From Mesorhizobium sp. M1B.F.Ca.ET.045.04.1.1 (GTDB taxonomy: Bacteria; Pseudomonadota; Alphaproteobacteria; Rhizobiales; Rhizobiaceae), in the NCBI RefSeq assembly GCF_003952465.1, contig NZ_CP034448.1, forward strand, positions 744,001 through 808,000: DNA of 64,000 nt, given 5' to 3'. Of the stretch, positions 45,492 to 55,060 are shown in pieces. Both the position numbers and the translations under genes were made by a program. Below the pieces are notes generated by a model. The model saw only the letters and a list, made by a program, of their open reading frames with translations. It was not told the DNA's origin and ran no database searches. Every line of letters begins with the position of its first letter. The first letter of the stretch is position 1.

Positions 45492-46330
45492 CAGCGCCCC
45501 TCCATGGTCGACAGCAGGTCGACCACCAGCTCGCCGACCAGCGGCGGCACGTCGCCTTTCGGGTCGAAGGCCGGATCGTAGGCGGAAATGGTGAGCCCGG
45601 CGATGGTCAGCGGCCCGGCAAGGCCGCACATTGCCGTCCGCACCTCGTCGGGCGCCGGACCGCCGGGAGTGGTGTAGCGATTGGCCTGCAGCTCCTCGGG
45701 ATCATGGATGTCGAGGTCGATATGCATGTGGACCCGTTCGGCGCCGGCGGCTTTCAGCTTCTCCGCGGCGCCTGCCCAGTCCGGGCACTCGGTGCGGATG
45801 ATCGGCAGCGTCTCCAGCAATTCCTGCTCTGCCGGGTCGAGGTCGCGCGCGTTGACCAGCACGCAACGGGTCGGATCGATCGGCTTGAACCCCGGAATCT
45901 GTGCCGCCATCCGCCGCCAGCACAGGCCGAGCACCGTCGCCAGCGCCATGCCGTCGAGAAAGCCGGAGGTGGAAGTATCGGGTGTGTTGAGGTCGCCGTG
46001 CTGGTCGGCCCAAATAATGGCGTCCGCGCCTTCGCCGGCCACCGCGCCCGCGCTGGTCAGGCAGTTGCCGGCCAGAACGATGGGGAAGCGCCCATTGTCC
46101 AGCGCGATGCGAACCTCGCCCGAAACGGCGTTGCAGACGGCAAATCCGGTTGCGATCTCACGTTCCTGCTCGTCCTCGCTCACCTTGCCGATGTCATGCA
46201 CGGCGACGTCGTGGCCGGCAAGCTTCAACGCCTCGGCCAGCCCGCCGGCGATGAGCGCGTCGGGGCCCTGGCCGCAGCCGCCGTGATAGTGGCCGCTGTC
46301 ATAGGACGCCAGGATGATCGAAATGTTCAC
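45491..46330 (-). CDS. Arginase/agmatinase-fold protein in the his operon
   Basis: The 279-residue product has a ureohydrolase fold. W-A-D-Q-H-G-D-L-N and [11 protein letters not shown] match two of the metal-binding motifs. The first motif, normally GG-D/N-H, reads LAGNCLTS, with Cys where the Mn-ligand His is expected. [14 protein letters not shown] is the usual active-site loop. It may hydrolyse a guanidino or formimino compound, or work with a changed metal site. It overlaps hisA (ATGA) and hisF (TGATG), so it is translationally coupled to histidine synthesis. Its role there is unknown to me. Confidence 0.85.
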   Translation of the reverse strand: MNISIILASYDSGHYHGGCGQGPDALIAGGLAEALKLAGHDVAVHDIGKVSEDEQEREIATGFAVCNAVSGEVRIALDNGRFPIVLAGNCLTSAGAVAGEGADAIIWADQHGDLNTPDTSTSGFLDGMALATVLGLCWRRMAAQIPGFKPIDPTRCVLVNARDLDPAEQELLETLPIIRTECPDWAGAAEKLKAAGAERVHMHIDLDIHDPEELQANRYTTPGGPAPDEVRTAMCGLAGPLTIAGLTISAYDPAFDPKGDVPPLVGELVVDLLSTMEGR

Positions 46331-47073
46331 GTTCTTGCCTCCGCCCCTTCGCCGCGCAGGATCGCCAGTGCTTCCGCCGGGTCGATGCGCCCGTCATAGA
46401 GCGCGCGGCCGGAGATCGCGCCTTCGAGCCTCCTGGCATCGGGCATGGTCATGCGCACGATGTCGGCGATCGAGGCGAGTCCGCCGGAGGCGATCACCGG
46501 GATCGACACCGCCTCGGCGAGGTCGATGGTGGCGTCCCAGTTGATGCCGGAGAGCACGCCGTCGCGGTCGATATCGGTGTAGATGACGGCGGCGACGCCT
46601 GCGCCCTCGAACTTCTTCGCCAGCTCGATGACGCCGAGTTCCGAGGCTTCCGCCCAGCCTTCGACGGCGACCTTGCCGCCCTTGGCGTCGATGCCGACCG
46701 CGATCTTGCCCGGGAAGGCCCTGCAGGCTTCCTTCACCAGCTCGGGCTCGCGCACCGCCACGGTGCCCAGGATGACGCGCGCCAGGCCGCGGTTCAGCCA
46801 GTCCTCGATCTGCGCCAACGTGCGGATGCCGCCGCCGAGCTGCACCGGGTTCTTCGTCGCCTTGAGGATGGCGCCGACCGCCGCGGAATTGACGCTCTGG
46901 CCCTTGAAGGCGCCGTTGAGGTCGACGACGTGCAGCCATTCGAAGCCCTGCTCCTCGAAGGCTCTCGCCTGGGCTGCCGGGTCATCGTTGTAGACGGTGG
47001 CAGTGGCCATGTCGCCATGCTTCAGGCGCACGCATTTGCCGTCCTTGAGGTCGATGGCGGGAAAGAGAACCAC
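46327..47073 (-). CDS. hisA: Phosphoribosylformimino-AICAR-P isomerase
   Basis: The 248-residue TIM barrel begins [16 protein letters not shown] with catalytic Asp8 and contains [30 protein letters not shown] (second Asp) and [10 protein letters not shown]. It isomerises ProFAR to PRFAR. The start is a GTG (47071-47073), two bases after the DUF1330 stop. The end overlaps the arginase-like gene. Confidence 0.97.
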   Translation of the reverse strand: MVLFPAIDLKDGKCVRLKHGDMATATVYNDDPAAQARAFEEQGFEWLHVVDLNGAFKGQSVNSAAVGAILKATKNPVQLGGGIRTLAQIEDWLNRGLARVILGTVAVREPELVKEACRAFPGKIAVGIDAKGGKVAVEGWAEASELGVIELAKKFEGAGVAAVIYTDIDRDGVLSGINWDATIDLAEAVSIPVIASGGLASIADIVRMTMPDARRLEGAISGRALYDGRIDPAEALAILRGEGAEART

Positions 47074-47075
47074 GG

Positions 47076-47366
47076 TCAGGCGCCCTCGACGATCACGAAA
47101 TGGCCGGTCGACGCCGCCAGCCGGAATTTCAAGGCTTCCTGATATTCCGGCGACTCATAGCAGGCGAGCGCCGTTTCGTAGGATGAAAACTCCACCACCA
47201 CATGGCGGTTCCCCGTCGGCCCTTCCGGACTGGTATAGCGTCCGGCCCGGACCGGGAACTTGGCGCCATATTTGGTGAAGGCTTTTGCGTTGGCCTCGAT
47301 GTAGTTCTTGTAGGCCCCCGGGTCGCGGACATCGATCATGGCGATCCAATAGCCCTTCTTGCTCAT
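47076..47366 (-). CDS. DUF1330 family protein
   Basis: The 96-residue product fits DUF1330, a small ferredoxin-like dimeric barrel family: [20 protein letters not shown], then [33 protein letters not shown] (read in two parts) and a final FVIVEGA. Function is unknown. It sits in the his operon, one base after hisH and two bases before hisA, so it is expressed with histidine synthesis genes. Confidence 0.88.
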   Translation of the reverse strand: MSKKGYWIAMIDVRDPGAYKNYIEANAKAFTKYGAKFPVRAGRYTSPEGPTGNRHVVVEFSSYETALACYESPEYQEALKFRLAASTGHFVIVEGA

Positions 47367-47367
47367 G

Positions 47368-48018
47368 CTACGGCCTCCATCTCAGGAAATTGGCGATCAG
47401 CGCCAGGCCGAGCGCCTGGCTCTTTTCGGGATGGAACTGCGTGCCGGCGAGGTTGTCGCGGGCCACGGCCGCCGTCACCGAGCCGCCATAGTCGGCAGTC
47501 GCCAGCACCTCGCCAGGATTCCTCGCCTCCAGATGATAGGAATGGACGAAATAGGCGTGCAGGCCCTTTGGACCGGTCTCGATGCCCGAAAACAGCGGAT
47601 GCTTGCGTTGAAGCTCGATCGTGTTCCAGCCGATCTGCGGGATCTTCAGCGCCGGATCCGTCGGTGTGATTTCCTTGACGTCGCCGGAAATCCAGCCGAA
47701 GCCCTTGGTGATCGTCTTCTCGAGGCCGCGTTCCGACATCAGCTGCATGCCGACGCAGATGCCGAGGAAGGGCCGTCCTTTGCGAAGAGCCACCTCGTCC
47801 ACCGCTTCCCACATGCCGGCAACGGCATGCAGGCCGGCGGCGCAGTCGGCATAGGCGCCGACGCCCGGCAAGACGATGCGGTCGGCGCTGCGAACCCGTT
47901 CGGCGTCGGCCGTCAGGTCGATGGTCGCGGCAATCCCGGCCTCATGCGCGGCGCGCTCGAAAGCCTTGGTGGCCGAGCGCAGATTGCCCGAGCCGTAGTC
48001 GATGATTGCTACCCGCAT
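47368..48018 (-). CDS. hisH: Imidazole glycerol phosphate synthase glutaminase subunit
   Basis: The 216-residue class I glutamine amidotransferase has [22 protein letters not shown], the nucleophile Cys88 in [10 protein letters not shown] and the His-Glu pair in FHPEKSQ. It supplies ammonia to HisF. It starts two bases before the DUF2628 stop's downstream side and has a GGAAGG site. hisH is separated from hisF by DUF1330, hisA and the arginase-like gene. Confidence 0.97.
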   Translation of the reverse strand: MRVAIIDYGSGNLRSATKAFERAAHEAGIAATIDLTADAERVRSADRIVLPGVGAYADCAAGLHAVAGMWEAVDEVALRKGRPFLGICVGMQLMSERGLEKTITKGFGWISGDVKEITPTDPALKIPQIGWNTIELQRKHPLFSGIETGPKGLHAYFVHSYHLEARNPGEVLATADYGGSVTAAVARDNLAGTQFHPEKSQALGLALIANFLRWRP

Positions 48019-48020
48019 AT

Positions 48021-48497
48021 TCAGGGCCTTCCCGGCGTATGGGTCAGCCCAAGCGCCATGCCCGTCTGGGCGGGGCGCGCCAGGCTCGTATCGGGAACGA
48101 TGCGCGGCATCGATGTCGGCTCTTCCTCCTGTTCACCGACTTCCAGCACGTAGCGCGCCTCGGCGCCGCCAAGATTGCCGGCCTCGACCACGCCCCATTC
48201 ACGCCAGCCGCGGCGGCGCAGCGCCGATATCCGCAGGCCCTGCCCCTCGAGCCCGACATAGAGCGACACCAGCAGCGACAGGGCCGATCCGGCCCATTCA
48301 AGGCCGAGCTTTTCGCCGAGCACCGACAGGATCGCCATGACGGCGAAGGTAAGCAAGGCCTCGATCCACAACCTGTGCCAGGCGAGCCAGATCGGCGAGA
48401 ACAGGAAACCGAGCCAGGTGAAGCCGTCGCGGACCAGGGCCGCTTCCTCGGCCTTGTTGCTGCCCGCCGGCGGCTCCATCACGACATAGATGGCCAT
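48021..48497 (-). CDS. DUF2628 membrane protein
   Basis: The 158-residue product starts [10 protein letters not shown]. It has [21 protein letters not shown], the DUF2628 signature, and about three hydrophobic segments (30-45, 48-62 and 68-85), followed by a soluble tail. Function is unknown. It is four bases downstream of hisB and two bases upstream of hisH, with an AAAGGA site, and belongs to the his operon. This insertion between hisB and hisH is common in rhizobia. Confidence 0.87.
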   Translation of the reverse strand: MAIYVVMEPPAGSNKAEEAALVRDGFTWLGFLFSPIWLAWHRLWIEALLTFAVMAILSVLGEKLGLEWAGSALSLLVSLYVGLEGQGLRISALRRRGWREWGVVEAGNLGGAEARYVLEVGEQEEEPTSMPRIVPDTSLARPAQTGMALGLTHTPGRP

Positions 48498-48501
48498 AGG
48501 G

Positions 48502-49101
48502 CTATCCTTTCAGGGATCCCTTGGTGGACGGCACCGCATCGGGCTGGCGCGGGTCGGGCTCCAGCGCGGCGCGCAGCGCCCTCGCCACCGCCTTGAAGCA
48601 GGTTTCGGCGATATGGTGGTTGTTGGCGCCGTAATGGTTGGTCACATGCAGCGTGATGCCGGCATTCTGCGCCAGCGCCTGGAAGAACTCTCGCACCAGC
48701 TCGGTGTCGAAGGTGCCGATCTTGGGCGACGAGAAGGCGACGTTCCAGACCAGGAACGGCCGGCCGGAAACGTCGATCGCCGCTCGGGTCAGCGTCTCGT
48801 CCATGGCAAGGTCGATCGAGGCGTAGCGCATGATGCCGCGCCGCTCGCCCAAAGCCTTGCTCAGCGCCTGGCCGATCGCGATGCCGGTGTCCTCGACCGT
48901 GTGGTGGTCGTCGATGTGCAGATCGCCCTTGGCCTTGACCGTCATGTCGATCAGCGAATGGCGCGACAGCTGGTCGAGCATATGGTCGAAGAAGCCGACG
49001 CCTGTCGTGATGTCGGATTTGCCCTTGCCGTCGACATGGACCGAAACGGAAATCTCGGTTTCCCTAGTCTTGCGGCTCACTTCGGCGGAACGCGACGGCA
49101 T
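48502..49101 (-). CDS. hisB: Imidazoleglycerol-phosphate dehydratase
   Basis: The 199-residue monofunctional HisB has the duplicated metal-binding patterns [16 protein letters not shown] with [11 protein letters not shown], and [15 protein letters not shown] near the C-terminus. It dehydrates IGP to imidazole-acetol phosphate. It is the first gene of the his operon, divergent from hslV. The operon promoter must lie within 49102-49310. Confidence 0.97.
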   Translation of the reverse strand: MPSRSAEVSRKTRETEISVSVHVDGKGKSDITTGVGFFDHMLDQLSRHSLIDMTVKAKGDLHIDDHHTVEDTGIAIGQALSKALGERRGIMRYASIDLAMDETLTRAAIDVSGRPFLVWNVAFSSPKIGTFDTELVREFFQALAQNAGITLHVTNHYGANNHHIAETCFKAVARALRAALEPDPRQPDAVPSTKGSLKG

Positions 49102-49310
49102 CGCTCTGTCCTTATCCAGAGGTCATGGGCTTGAAAACGAGAGCCTTCTATCAGCATGATCCGGCGATTGCCAGTTGCCATTCCGGACGGTATCGGCCTT
49201 GCCGAAGGGCGGTTTGCAATCACTCGCCCCATGCATACATATGGCAATCAAACGTCACTCGTACCGCGCCAATCGCCTTTGAGAAGGGATGGCGCGAATC
49301 GGAGCTGGGA

Positions 49311-49862
49311 ATGTCGAATGAACTGACCATGCACGCCACGACCATCATCAGCGTGCGCAAGGGCAACAAGGTCGTGATCGCCGGCGACGGCCAGGTCAGC
49401 CTTGGCCAGACCATCATGAAGGGCAACGCCCGCAAGGTGCGCCGCATCGGCAAGGGCGGCAGCGTCATTGCCGGTTTCGCCGGCGCCACCGCCGACGCCT
49501 TCACCCTGCTGGAGCGGCTCGAAGGCAAGCTCGAACAATATCCCGACCAGCTGACGCGCGCCTGCGTCGAGCTCGCCAAGGACTGGCGCACCGACCGCTA
49601 TCTGCGCCGGCTGGAAGCGATGATGCTGGTTGCCGACAAGTCGGTCTCGCTGGCGCTGACCGGCACCGGCGACGTGCTCGAGCCCGAACATGGCGTCATG
49701 GCCATCGGCTCCGGCGGCAATTACGCGCTGGCCGCGGCCCGCGCGCTGATGGACACCGACAAGGACGCCGAGGAGATCGCCCGCAAGGCGATGCAGATCG
49801 CGGCCGACATCTGCGTCTACACCAACAGCAGCTTCGTCGTCGAAACGCTCGATGCCGCCTGA
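49311..49862 (+). CDS. hslV: ATP-dependent protease subunit HslV
   Basis: The 183-residue proteasome-like peptidase has a short propeptide (MSNELTMHA) before the mature TTIISVRKG, so Thr10 is the expected nucleophile. [21 protein letters not shown] and [18 protein letters not shown] are family motifs. GGAG lies just before the ATG. It forms the HslUV complex with HslU, which lies 1.2 kb downstream with two other genes between them. Confidence 0.97.
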   Translation: MSNELTMHATTIISVRKGNKVVIAGDGQVSLGQTIMKGNARKVRRIGKGGSVIAGFAGATADAFTLLERLEGKLEQYPDQLTRACVELAKDWRTDRYLRRLEAMMLVADKSVSLALTGTGDVLEPEHGVMAIGSGGNYALAAARALMDTDKDAEEIARKAMQIAADICVYTNSSFVVETLDAA

Positions 49863-49870
49863 GGCGGCCG

Positions 49871-49917
49871 ACCATGATCCCAAAAAGTGGGAACCGGTTT
49901 TTGGAAAAGATCATGGT
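49871..49917. repeat. Palindromic repeat, family D copy 3, overlapping a start codon
   Basis: ACCATGATC (49871-49879) and GATCATGGT (49909-49917) flank CCAAAAAGTGGGAACCGG and TTTTTGGAAAA. The ATG of the next gene (49913-49915) is inside the right arm, and GGAAAAGA just before it can act as a ribosome binding site. Confidence 0.87.
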
Positions 49918-50437
49918 CAAACAAGACCATAGCTACGATTTTCGGCCGGTCACCGAGAAGGACTTGCCGACGATCGCCGGCTGGCTGGCCGAGCCGCATG
50001 TCGCCGAATGGTGGGACGATCCGCGGAAGGAACTCGCCGAAATCCGCGCGCATATCTCTTCGGTTTCGGTGGAGCCGCTGATCGTCGAGCTCGACGGCAG
50101 GCCGATCGCCTACCTCCAGAGCTACGATCCGCATCTCGAGGACGACCATCCTTACGCCGACCAGCCATTCGGCACACTGGGCATCGATCTGTCGATCGGC
50201 CCGGCGGAACTGCTCGGCATCGGCCACGGCTCGGCGATTGTCCGCCAGTTCGTCGAGGAACTGTTCGAAGAAGGCGCGCCGCGCGTTATCATCGATCCGC
50301 ATCCGGACAATGGCCGCGCCATCCGCGCCTATGAGAAGGCCGGCTTCAGGCCGATCGGGCGCAGGCGATCGGAATATGGGGACGTCGTGCTGATGGCCGT
50401 CGATGCGGCCGAAGCCGACACAGAAGAGGGGGACTGA
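49913..50437 (+). CDS. GNAT acetyltransferase, AAC(6')-like
   Basis: The 174-residue product is one GNAT domain: [25 protein letters not shown], then [16 protein letters not shown], the acetyl-CoA loop region [16 protein letters not shown] and [11 protein letters not shown]. It is similar in layout to aminoglycoside 6'-N-acetyltransferases, but chromosomal relatives often have other substrates. Its start codon and likely ribosome binding site come from a palindromic repeat. It lies between hslV and hslU. Confidence 0.85.
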   Translation: MVKQDHSYDFRPVTEKDLPTIAGWLAEPHVAEWWDDPRKELAEIRAHISSVSVEPLIVELDGRPIAYLQSYDPHLEDDHPYADQPFGTLGIDLSIGPAELLGIGHGSAIVRQFVEELFEEGAPRVIIDPHPDNGRAIRAYEKAGFRPIGRRRSEYGDVVLMAVDAAEADTEEGD

Positions 50438-50442
50438 CGACA

Positions 50443-51042
50443 ATGACCGCATCCGGGGAAGACAAGACGCTTTCCGCCTATGAAGACAGCTGGCGGATGG
50501 GGCTGCTGCTGGTGCTCGCGCTGGTCATTTTCCAGGCCGGCGCTCTCTACGGCATGGGCCATCCGCCGATCTGCACCTGCGGCTACGTCAAGCTCTGGCA
50601 CGGCGTGGTGAACAGCTCGGAGAACTCCCAGCACATCGCCGACTGGTACACCTTCTCGCACATCATCCACGGCTTCCTGTTCTATGCGCTGGCCACATTC
50701 CTGTTTCCGCGCTCGCCGGTCGGGCTGAGGCTCGCCTTCGCCGTCCTCATCGAAGGCGGCTGGGAGTTGCTGGAAAACAGCCCCTTCATCATTGACCGCT
50801 ACCGCGCCGGCACCATCTCGCTCAATTACTACGGCGACAGCGTCATCAACTCGGTGTCCGACACGTTGTTCATGGTGCTGGGATTTGTGATGGCGCGAAA
50901 GCTTCCTATATCGGTGATCGTTGCCCTGGCCCTCATCTTCGAGTTCGGCACGGGCTACATCATCCGGGACAATCTGACGCTCAACGTGATCATGCTGCTG
51001 CATCCGTTCGAGTCCATCAAACAGTGGCAAAGTGGAATTTGA
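50443..51042 (+). CDS. DUF2585 (UPF0314) membrane protein
   Basis: The 199-residue product has four to five hydrophobic segments and the conserved blocks [49 protein letters not shown] and [13 protein letters not shown]. Many polar and histidine residues lie in the membrane part. This is the alphaproteobacterial UPF0314 family of unknown function. It starts five bases after the GNAT gene and ends two bases before hslU, so it is part of that operon. Confidence 0.9.
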   Translation: MTASGEDKTLSAYEDSWRMGLLLVLALVIFQAGALYGMGHPPICTCGYVKLWHGVVNSSENSQHIADWYTFSHIIHGFLFYALATFLFPRSPVGLRLAFAVLIEGGWELLENSPFIIDRYRAGTISLNYYGDSVINSVSDTLFMVLGFVMARKLPISVIVALALIFEFGTGYIIRDNLTLNVIMLLHPFESIKQWQSGI

Positions 51043-51044
51043 GT

Positions 51045-52358
51045 ATGAGCACCTTCTCCCCCCGCGAAATCGTTTCGGAACTCGACCGCTTCATCATCGG
51101 CCAGAAGGACGCCAAGCGCGCCGTGGCGATCGCCTTGCGCAACCGCTGGCGCCGCCAGCAGCTGGAAGGCCAGATGCGCGAAGAGGTGATGCCGAAGAAC
51201 ATCCTGATGATCGGCCCGACCGGCGTCGGCAAGACCGAGATCTCGCGCCGCCTGGCACGGCTTGCCGGCGCGCCCTTCGTCAAGGTCGAGGCGACCAAGT
51301 TCACCGAGGTCGGCTATGTCGGCCGCGACGTCGAGCAGATCGTGCGCGATCTGGTCGAGGTCGCCATCGGCCTGGCGCGCGAGAAGATGCGCGAGGACGT
51401 CAAGGCGCGCGCCCAGGTCAACGCCGAGGAGCGCGTTCTGGAAGCCCTCGTCGGCAAGACGGCAAGCCCTGCGACCCGCGACTCTTTCCGCAAGCGGCTG
51501 CGCGACGGCGAGCTCGACGACAAGGAGATCGAGATCGAGGTGGCCGACACCGGCACCGGCGGCATGCCAGGCTTCGAGATCCCAGGCATGCCCGGCGCCA
51601 ATATCGGCGTGCTCAACATCAACGACATGCTTTCGAAGGCGATGGGGGGCCGCAAGACCAAGACCCGCAAGACCACGGTGCGCGATTCCTATTCGCTGTT
51701 GGTCAATGACGAGTCCGACAAGCTGCTCGACCAGGACGAGGTGGTGCGCCGGGCGCTGGAATCGGCCGAGAATGACGGCATCGTCTTCATCGACGAGATC
51801 GACAAGATCGCCTCGCGCGAAGGCGGCATCGGCGCCGGCGTTTCCCGTGAAGGCGTGCAGCGCGACCTGCTGCCGCTGGTCGAGGGCACGACGGTCGCGA
51901 CCAAATACGGGCCGATCAAGACGGACCACATCCTGTTCATCGCCTCGGGCGCCTTCCACGTCTCCAAGCCGTCGGATCTGCTGCCGGAGCTGCAGGGCCG
52001 CCTGCCGATCCGCGTCGAATTGCGGGCGCTGGAGAAGGAGGATTTCGTCCGCATCCTGACCGAGACCGAGGCCAGCCTCATCAAGCAGTACATCGCGCTG
52101 ATGAAGACCGAAGGCGTCGATCTCGTCTTCACCGACGACGCCATCGATTCGCTTGCCGGCATCGCCGTCGAGCTCAACGCCAATGTCGAGAACATCGGCG
52201 CCAGACGCCTGCAGACGGTGATGGAGCGGGTGCTGGACGAGATTTCCTACGACGCGCCGGACCGCCACGGCACGGCGGTCACCATCGATGCCGCCTATGT
52301 CGAGAAGCATGTCGGCGACCTGTCGCGGAACACCGACCTGTCGCGGTTCATCCTCTGA
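51045..52358 (+). CDS. hslU: ATP-dependent protease ATPase subunit HslU
   Basis: The 437-residue AAA+ unfoldase has [17 protein letters not shown], Walker [25 protein letters not shown], Walker [12 protein letters not shown] and the sensor-2 region [17 protein letters not shown], ending in DLSRFIL as HslU does. It feeds unfolded protein into HslV. I chose the ATG at 51045; the upstream frame extension overlaps the previous gene. Confidence 0.98.
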   Translation: MSTFSPREIVSELDRFIIGQKDAKRAVAIALRNRWRRQQLEGQMREEVMPKNILMIGPTGVGKTEISRRLARLAGAPFVKVEATKFTEVGYVGRDVEQIVRDLVEVAIGLAREKMREDVKARAQVNAEERVLEALVGKTASPATRDSFRKRLRDGELDDKEIEIEVADTGTGGMPGFEIPGMPGANIGVLNINDMLSKAMGGRKTKTRKTTVRDSYSLLVNDESDKLLDQDEVVRRALESAENDGIVFIDEIDKIASREGGIGAGVSREGVQRDLLPLVEGTTVATKYGPIKTDHILFIASGAFHVSKPSDLLPELQGRLPIRVELRALEKEDFVRILTETEASLIKQYIALMKTEGVDLVFTDDAIDSLAGIAVELNANVENIGARRLQTVMERVLDEISYDAPDRHGTAVTIDAAYVEKHVGDLSRNTDLSRFIL

Positions 52359-52369
52359 CAGGCGAGTTC

Positions 52370-52401
52370 ATTTCGGGCCGGCATATAGGTCGGCCCGAAA
52401 T
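52370..52401 (+). terminator. Hairpin after hslU
   Basis: ATTTCGGGCCG and CGGCCCGAAAT form an 11-bp perfect stem with a 10-base loop, 12 bases after the hslU stop. There is no T-run, so termination is likely but not certain. Confidence 0.7.
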
Positions 52402-52508
52402 CCAAACTGTGGCCAAATGGAAGCAACTGGCCACCATTCTTGATGGCGGGCCAAAGCCTTCTCTCGACTCTCCTGCCGCCTTTACCTAGGTTGCCGCCGA
52501 TTTCGCAA

Positions 52509-52552
52509 GCAATTTCAGGAAAAGTGTGCAGCGGTTTTCCGTCCGAAATTGT
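52509..52552. repeat. Short palindromic repeat, family C copy 3
   Basis: GCAATTTCAGGAAAAGTGTG and CGGTTTTCCGTCCGAAATTG match the family C core. It lies about 60 bases upstream of the DUF1402 gene. Confidence 0.85.
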
Positions 52553-52611
52553 GTAAAAATAAGTGGTTGGAACGGATCGGCGATAGCTGAGCCGGTCCAG
52601 GGCGGCGGCGC

Positions 52612-53574
52612 ATGAAGAAGCTTATACTCCTCTTTCTCGGCCTGGCTTTGGCGTTGACCATAATATCGATAGCCGACGCGGCGACGCTGGTGCCGCCGGG
52701 CAACCGCAACGGCGTGCAGCCCGACATTCCCGGCGCCTCCAGCCGGCGCACCCAGGCCACCAACACCACCTTCCAGGCCAAGTACCGCAAGGTCTACGCG
52801 CTGCTGCAGAACGATGCCGAGCTGCGCGCCAAGATCAGGAAGACGGCGGCGGCCTACGGCATCGATCCGATGCATATCGTCGGCGCCATCGTCGGCGAGC
52901 ACACCTACAATGTCGACGCCTACGACCGGCTGCAGACCTATTACGTCAAGGCGATGTCGTATCTGTCCAGCAAGCTCACCTTTGCCTATGACGGCGAGGA
53001 CGTCAGCGATTTCGTTCAGCGGCCGGAATTCAAGAAATGCGCCGGCATGGACGACAGCTACGACCTCTGGGAGTGCCGCGAGCAGGTGTGGAACCATTCC
53101 TTCCGCGGCAAAACCGTCGGCGGGACGAGCTTTCCCAATGACCGCTTCGGCGCCACTTTCTTCCAGCCCTACTACGCCGGCCAGACCTTCGGCCTCGGCC
53201 AGCTCAACCCGCTGACCGCGCTCCAGATGAGCGACATCGTGCACAAGGTCTCCGGCCTGCCGGAGCTCGACGTCGGAGATCCCAACTCGGTCTACAAGAC
53301 CATCATGGATCCGGACCTGACGCTGCCCTACGTCGCCGCGACCATCAGGAAGTCGATCGACGCCTACCGCAGCATCGCCGGCTTCGACATCTCGCACAAT
53401 CCGGGCCTGACCGCCACGCTCTACAATGTCGGCAATCCCGAGCAGCGCGCCTATGCGCTGAAGGAAGAGAACGAGAAACGCCGCGCCGCAGGGGAACCGG
53501 AGAAGCTGCCCGAGGAGAATTATTACGGCTGGCTGGTCAACGACAAGCTGGACGAGCTGAAGGCGCTGTTTTAG
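52612..53574 (+). CDS. DUF1402 family exported protein
   Basis: The 320-residue product has a signal peptide (about residues 1-23, MKKLILLFLGLALALTIIS followed by ADA). The body has AAYGIDPMHIVGAIVGEHTYN, then SFPNDRFGATFFQPYYAGQTFGLGQLNP (read in parts) and DPNSVYKTIMDPDLTLPYVA. The E-H-T-Y-N and FGLGQLNP features recall lytic-transglycosylase-like folds, with Glu in GEHTYN a possible catalytic acid. It may act on periplasmic peptidoglycan. The family is essentially uncharacterised, so this is inference. Confidence 0.82.
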   Translation: MKKLILLFLGLALALTIISIADAATLVPPGNRNGVQPDIPGASSRRTQATNTTFQAKYRKVYALLQNDAELRAKIRKTAAAYGIDPMHIVGAIVGEHTYNVDAYDRLQTYYVKAMSYLSSKLTFAYDGEDVSDFVQRPEFKKCAGMDDSYDLWECREQVWNHSFRGKTVGGTSFPNDRFGATFFQPYYAGQTFGLGQLNPLTALQMSDIVHKVSGLPELDVGDPNSVYKTIMDPDLTLPYVAATIRKSIDAYRSIAGFDISHNPGLTATLYNVGNPEQRAYALKEENEKRRAAGEPEKLPEENYYGWLVNDKLDELKALF

Positions 53575-53595
53575 CGGCGAGTCAACTCTTCTTTG

Positions 53596-53790
53596 GACGT
53601 CGGCGCTGCCCCTCATCCGCCTGCCGGCACCTTCTCCCCGTATAGTGACGGGGAGAAGGGAGTTAGCCGCAGCGCCGAGGCTCCTTCTGCAGCGTTGGCG
53701 ACCGGCGAAAGCGTTGATGACCGCGTCTTTCTCCCCGTCACTATACGGGGAGAAATGCCCGGCAGGGCAATGAGGGGCGGCGCCAACGTC
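53596..53790. repeat. 195-bp palindromic intergenic repeat, family F
   Basis: GACGTCGGCGCTGCCCCTCA at the left pairs with TGAGGGGCGGCGCCAACGTC at the right. Inner arms TTCTCCCCGTATAGTGACGG and CCGTCACTATACGGGGAGAA are also perfect partners. It resembles family A in architecture but not in inner sequence. Confidence 0.9.
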
Positions 53791-53825
53791 GACAATTGGC
53801 GGACTGCGCTGTCGTGGGGCGCTCC

Positions 53826-55055
53826 CTATGCCGCCAGCAGCGACTTCAGCTTGACCGCTTGCGAGCCGAGCGCCTCCGGTGCCGGGCTCGCTCGCTTGGC
53901 GATCAGCATTTCCGCCAGCCGGATGTCGCGCGCCACCGCATTGCCGGGGCCGATGCCGCTGGCGGCGACCAGCCGCCCGTCGTCGGCCAAATGGAACAGG
54001 ATGAAGGCGCCGTCGTCGAGGTCGCGCCGCACCGTCGAGCGGCCTTCGTCCGAAAGCCCGGCGATCTGGAGGGTCAGCCCGTACTGATCCGACCAGAACC
54101 ACGGCACGGCGGCGTGCGCCTCGTTGGCGCCCAGCATGTTCTTCGCGGCGAGCGCGCCCTGCTCCTGCGCGTTGCGCCAGGCTTCCAGCCGCACGCGCCG
54201 GCCGCCATAAACGCCAAGCGGAAACGAGCAGCAGTCACCGGCGGCGAAGATATCCGGATCGTCGGTGCGCAGCGTCCCGTCGACGGCGATGCCGTTGTCG
54301 ATCGCCAGTCCCGCTTCGGCGGCGAGCGCCGTCACTGGCACGGCGCCGATGCCGATCACCGCGAGATCGGCGACGACCTCGTTGCCGTCGGCAAGCGTGA
54401 CGAGGACCTCCACACCATTGTCGGCAATGGCCGCGATACCCTGGCCGGTAAGCACTTTCACGCCTTCGGTCTCATGTGCCTTGTGGATGATCTCGGCGAT
54501 CTCGGCCGGCACGCCGCGCATCAGGATGCGCGGCTGCGCCTCCAGCACCGTGACCGTGGCGCCGAGCTTGCGCGCCGAGGCGGCGAGCTCGAGGCCGATG
54601 AAGCCGCCGCCGATGATGGCGACACGGTTGCCGGCGCTGAGATGGGCACGGATGGCGAGCGCGTCGTTGAAGGTTCTGAGATAAACGCAGCGGCCGCCCA
54701 GGCCCGGCATCGGCAGCTTGCGCGGCGCGGAGCCGGTCGCAAGCAGCAGCTTGTCATAGGCAAGGGAGGAGCCGTCGGACAGGCGCACGACATGCGCGGC
54801 GCGATCGATCGCGACGGCGCGGGCGGAATGGATATGGCGGATCGAGCGCTCGGCCAATAGTTCGTCGCTGGCGATCGCCTTGATCAGCGGCGCCTCGCTG
54901 GTCATCGCCTCTTTCGACAGCGGCGGCCGCTCGTATGGCAGATGCGGCTCGTCGCCGACCAGCGTCACCGGCCCTTCATAGCCGAGATCGCGCAGCGTAA
55001 GCGCCGCGCGACCGCCGCATTCGCCGGCGCCGATGATGACCATCCCCGCCTGCAT
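53826..55055 (-). CDS. mocF: FAD-dependent ferredoxin reductase (MocF-like)
   Basis: The 409-residue product has an N-terminal FAD loop MVIIGAGECGG, LPYERPPLSKEAM, a second nucleotide (NADH) loop VAIIGGGFIGLELAA and a third motif IFAAGDCCSFP. These are features of oxygenase-coupled ferredoxin reductases. With the Rieske ferredoxin next door and the desaturase-like gene, it forms a three-component oxygenase resembling MocDEF. Electron flow NAD(P)H to FAD to Rieske to di-iron oxygenase is inferred. It starts five bases after mocE. Confidence 0.82.
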   Translation of the reverse strand: MQAGMVIIGAGECGGRAALTLRDLGYEGPVTLVGDEPHLPYERPPLSKEAMTSEAPLIKAIASDELLAERSIRHIHSARAVAIDRAAHVVRLSDGSSLAYDKLLLATGSAPRKLPMPGLGGRCVYLRTFNDALAIRAHLSAGNRVAIIGGGFIGLELAASARKLGATVTVLEAQPRILMRGVPAEIAEIIHKAHETEGVKVLTGQGIAAIADNGVEVLVTLADGNEVVADLAVIGIGAVPVTALAAEAGLAIDNGIAVDGTLRTDDPDIFAAGDCCSFPLGVYGGRRVRLEAWRNAQEQGALAAKNMLGANEAHAAVPWFWSDQYGLTLQIAGLSDEGRSTVRRDLDDGAFILFHLADDGRLVAASGIGPGNAVARDIRLAEMLIAKRASPAPEALGSQAVKLKSLLAA

Positions 55056-55060
55056 GGCGC

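Noticed and set aside
49224..49240. CCCCAT upstream of hslV as a heat-shock (RpoH) -10 element
   Set aside because: I could not find a CTTGAA-like -35 element at acceptable spacing; the nearest CTTG is too far away.
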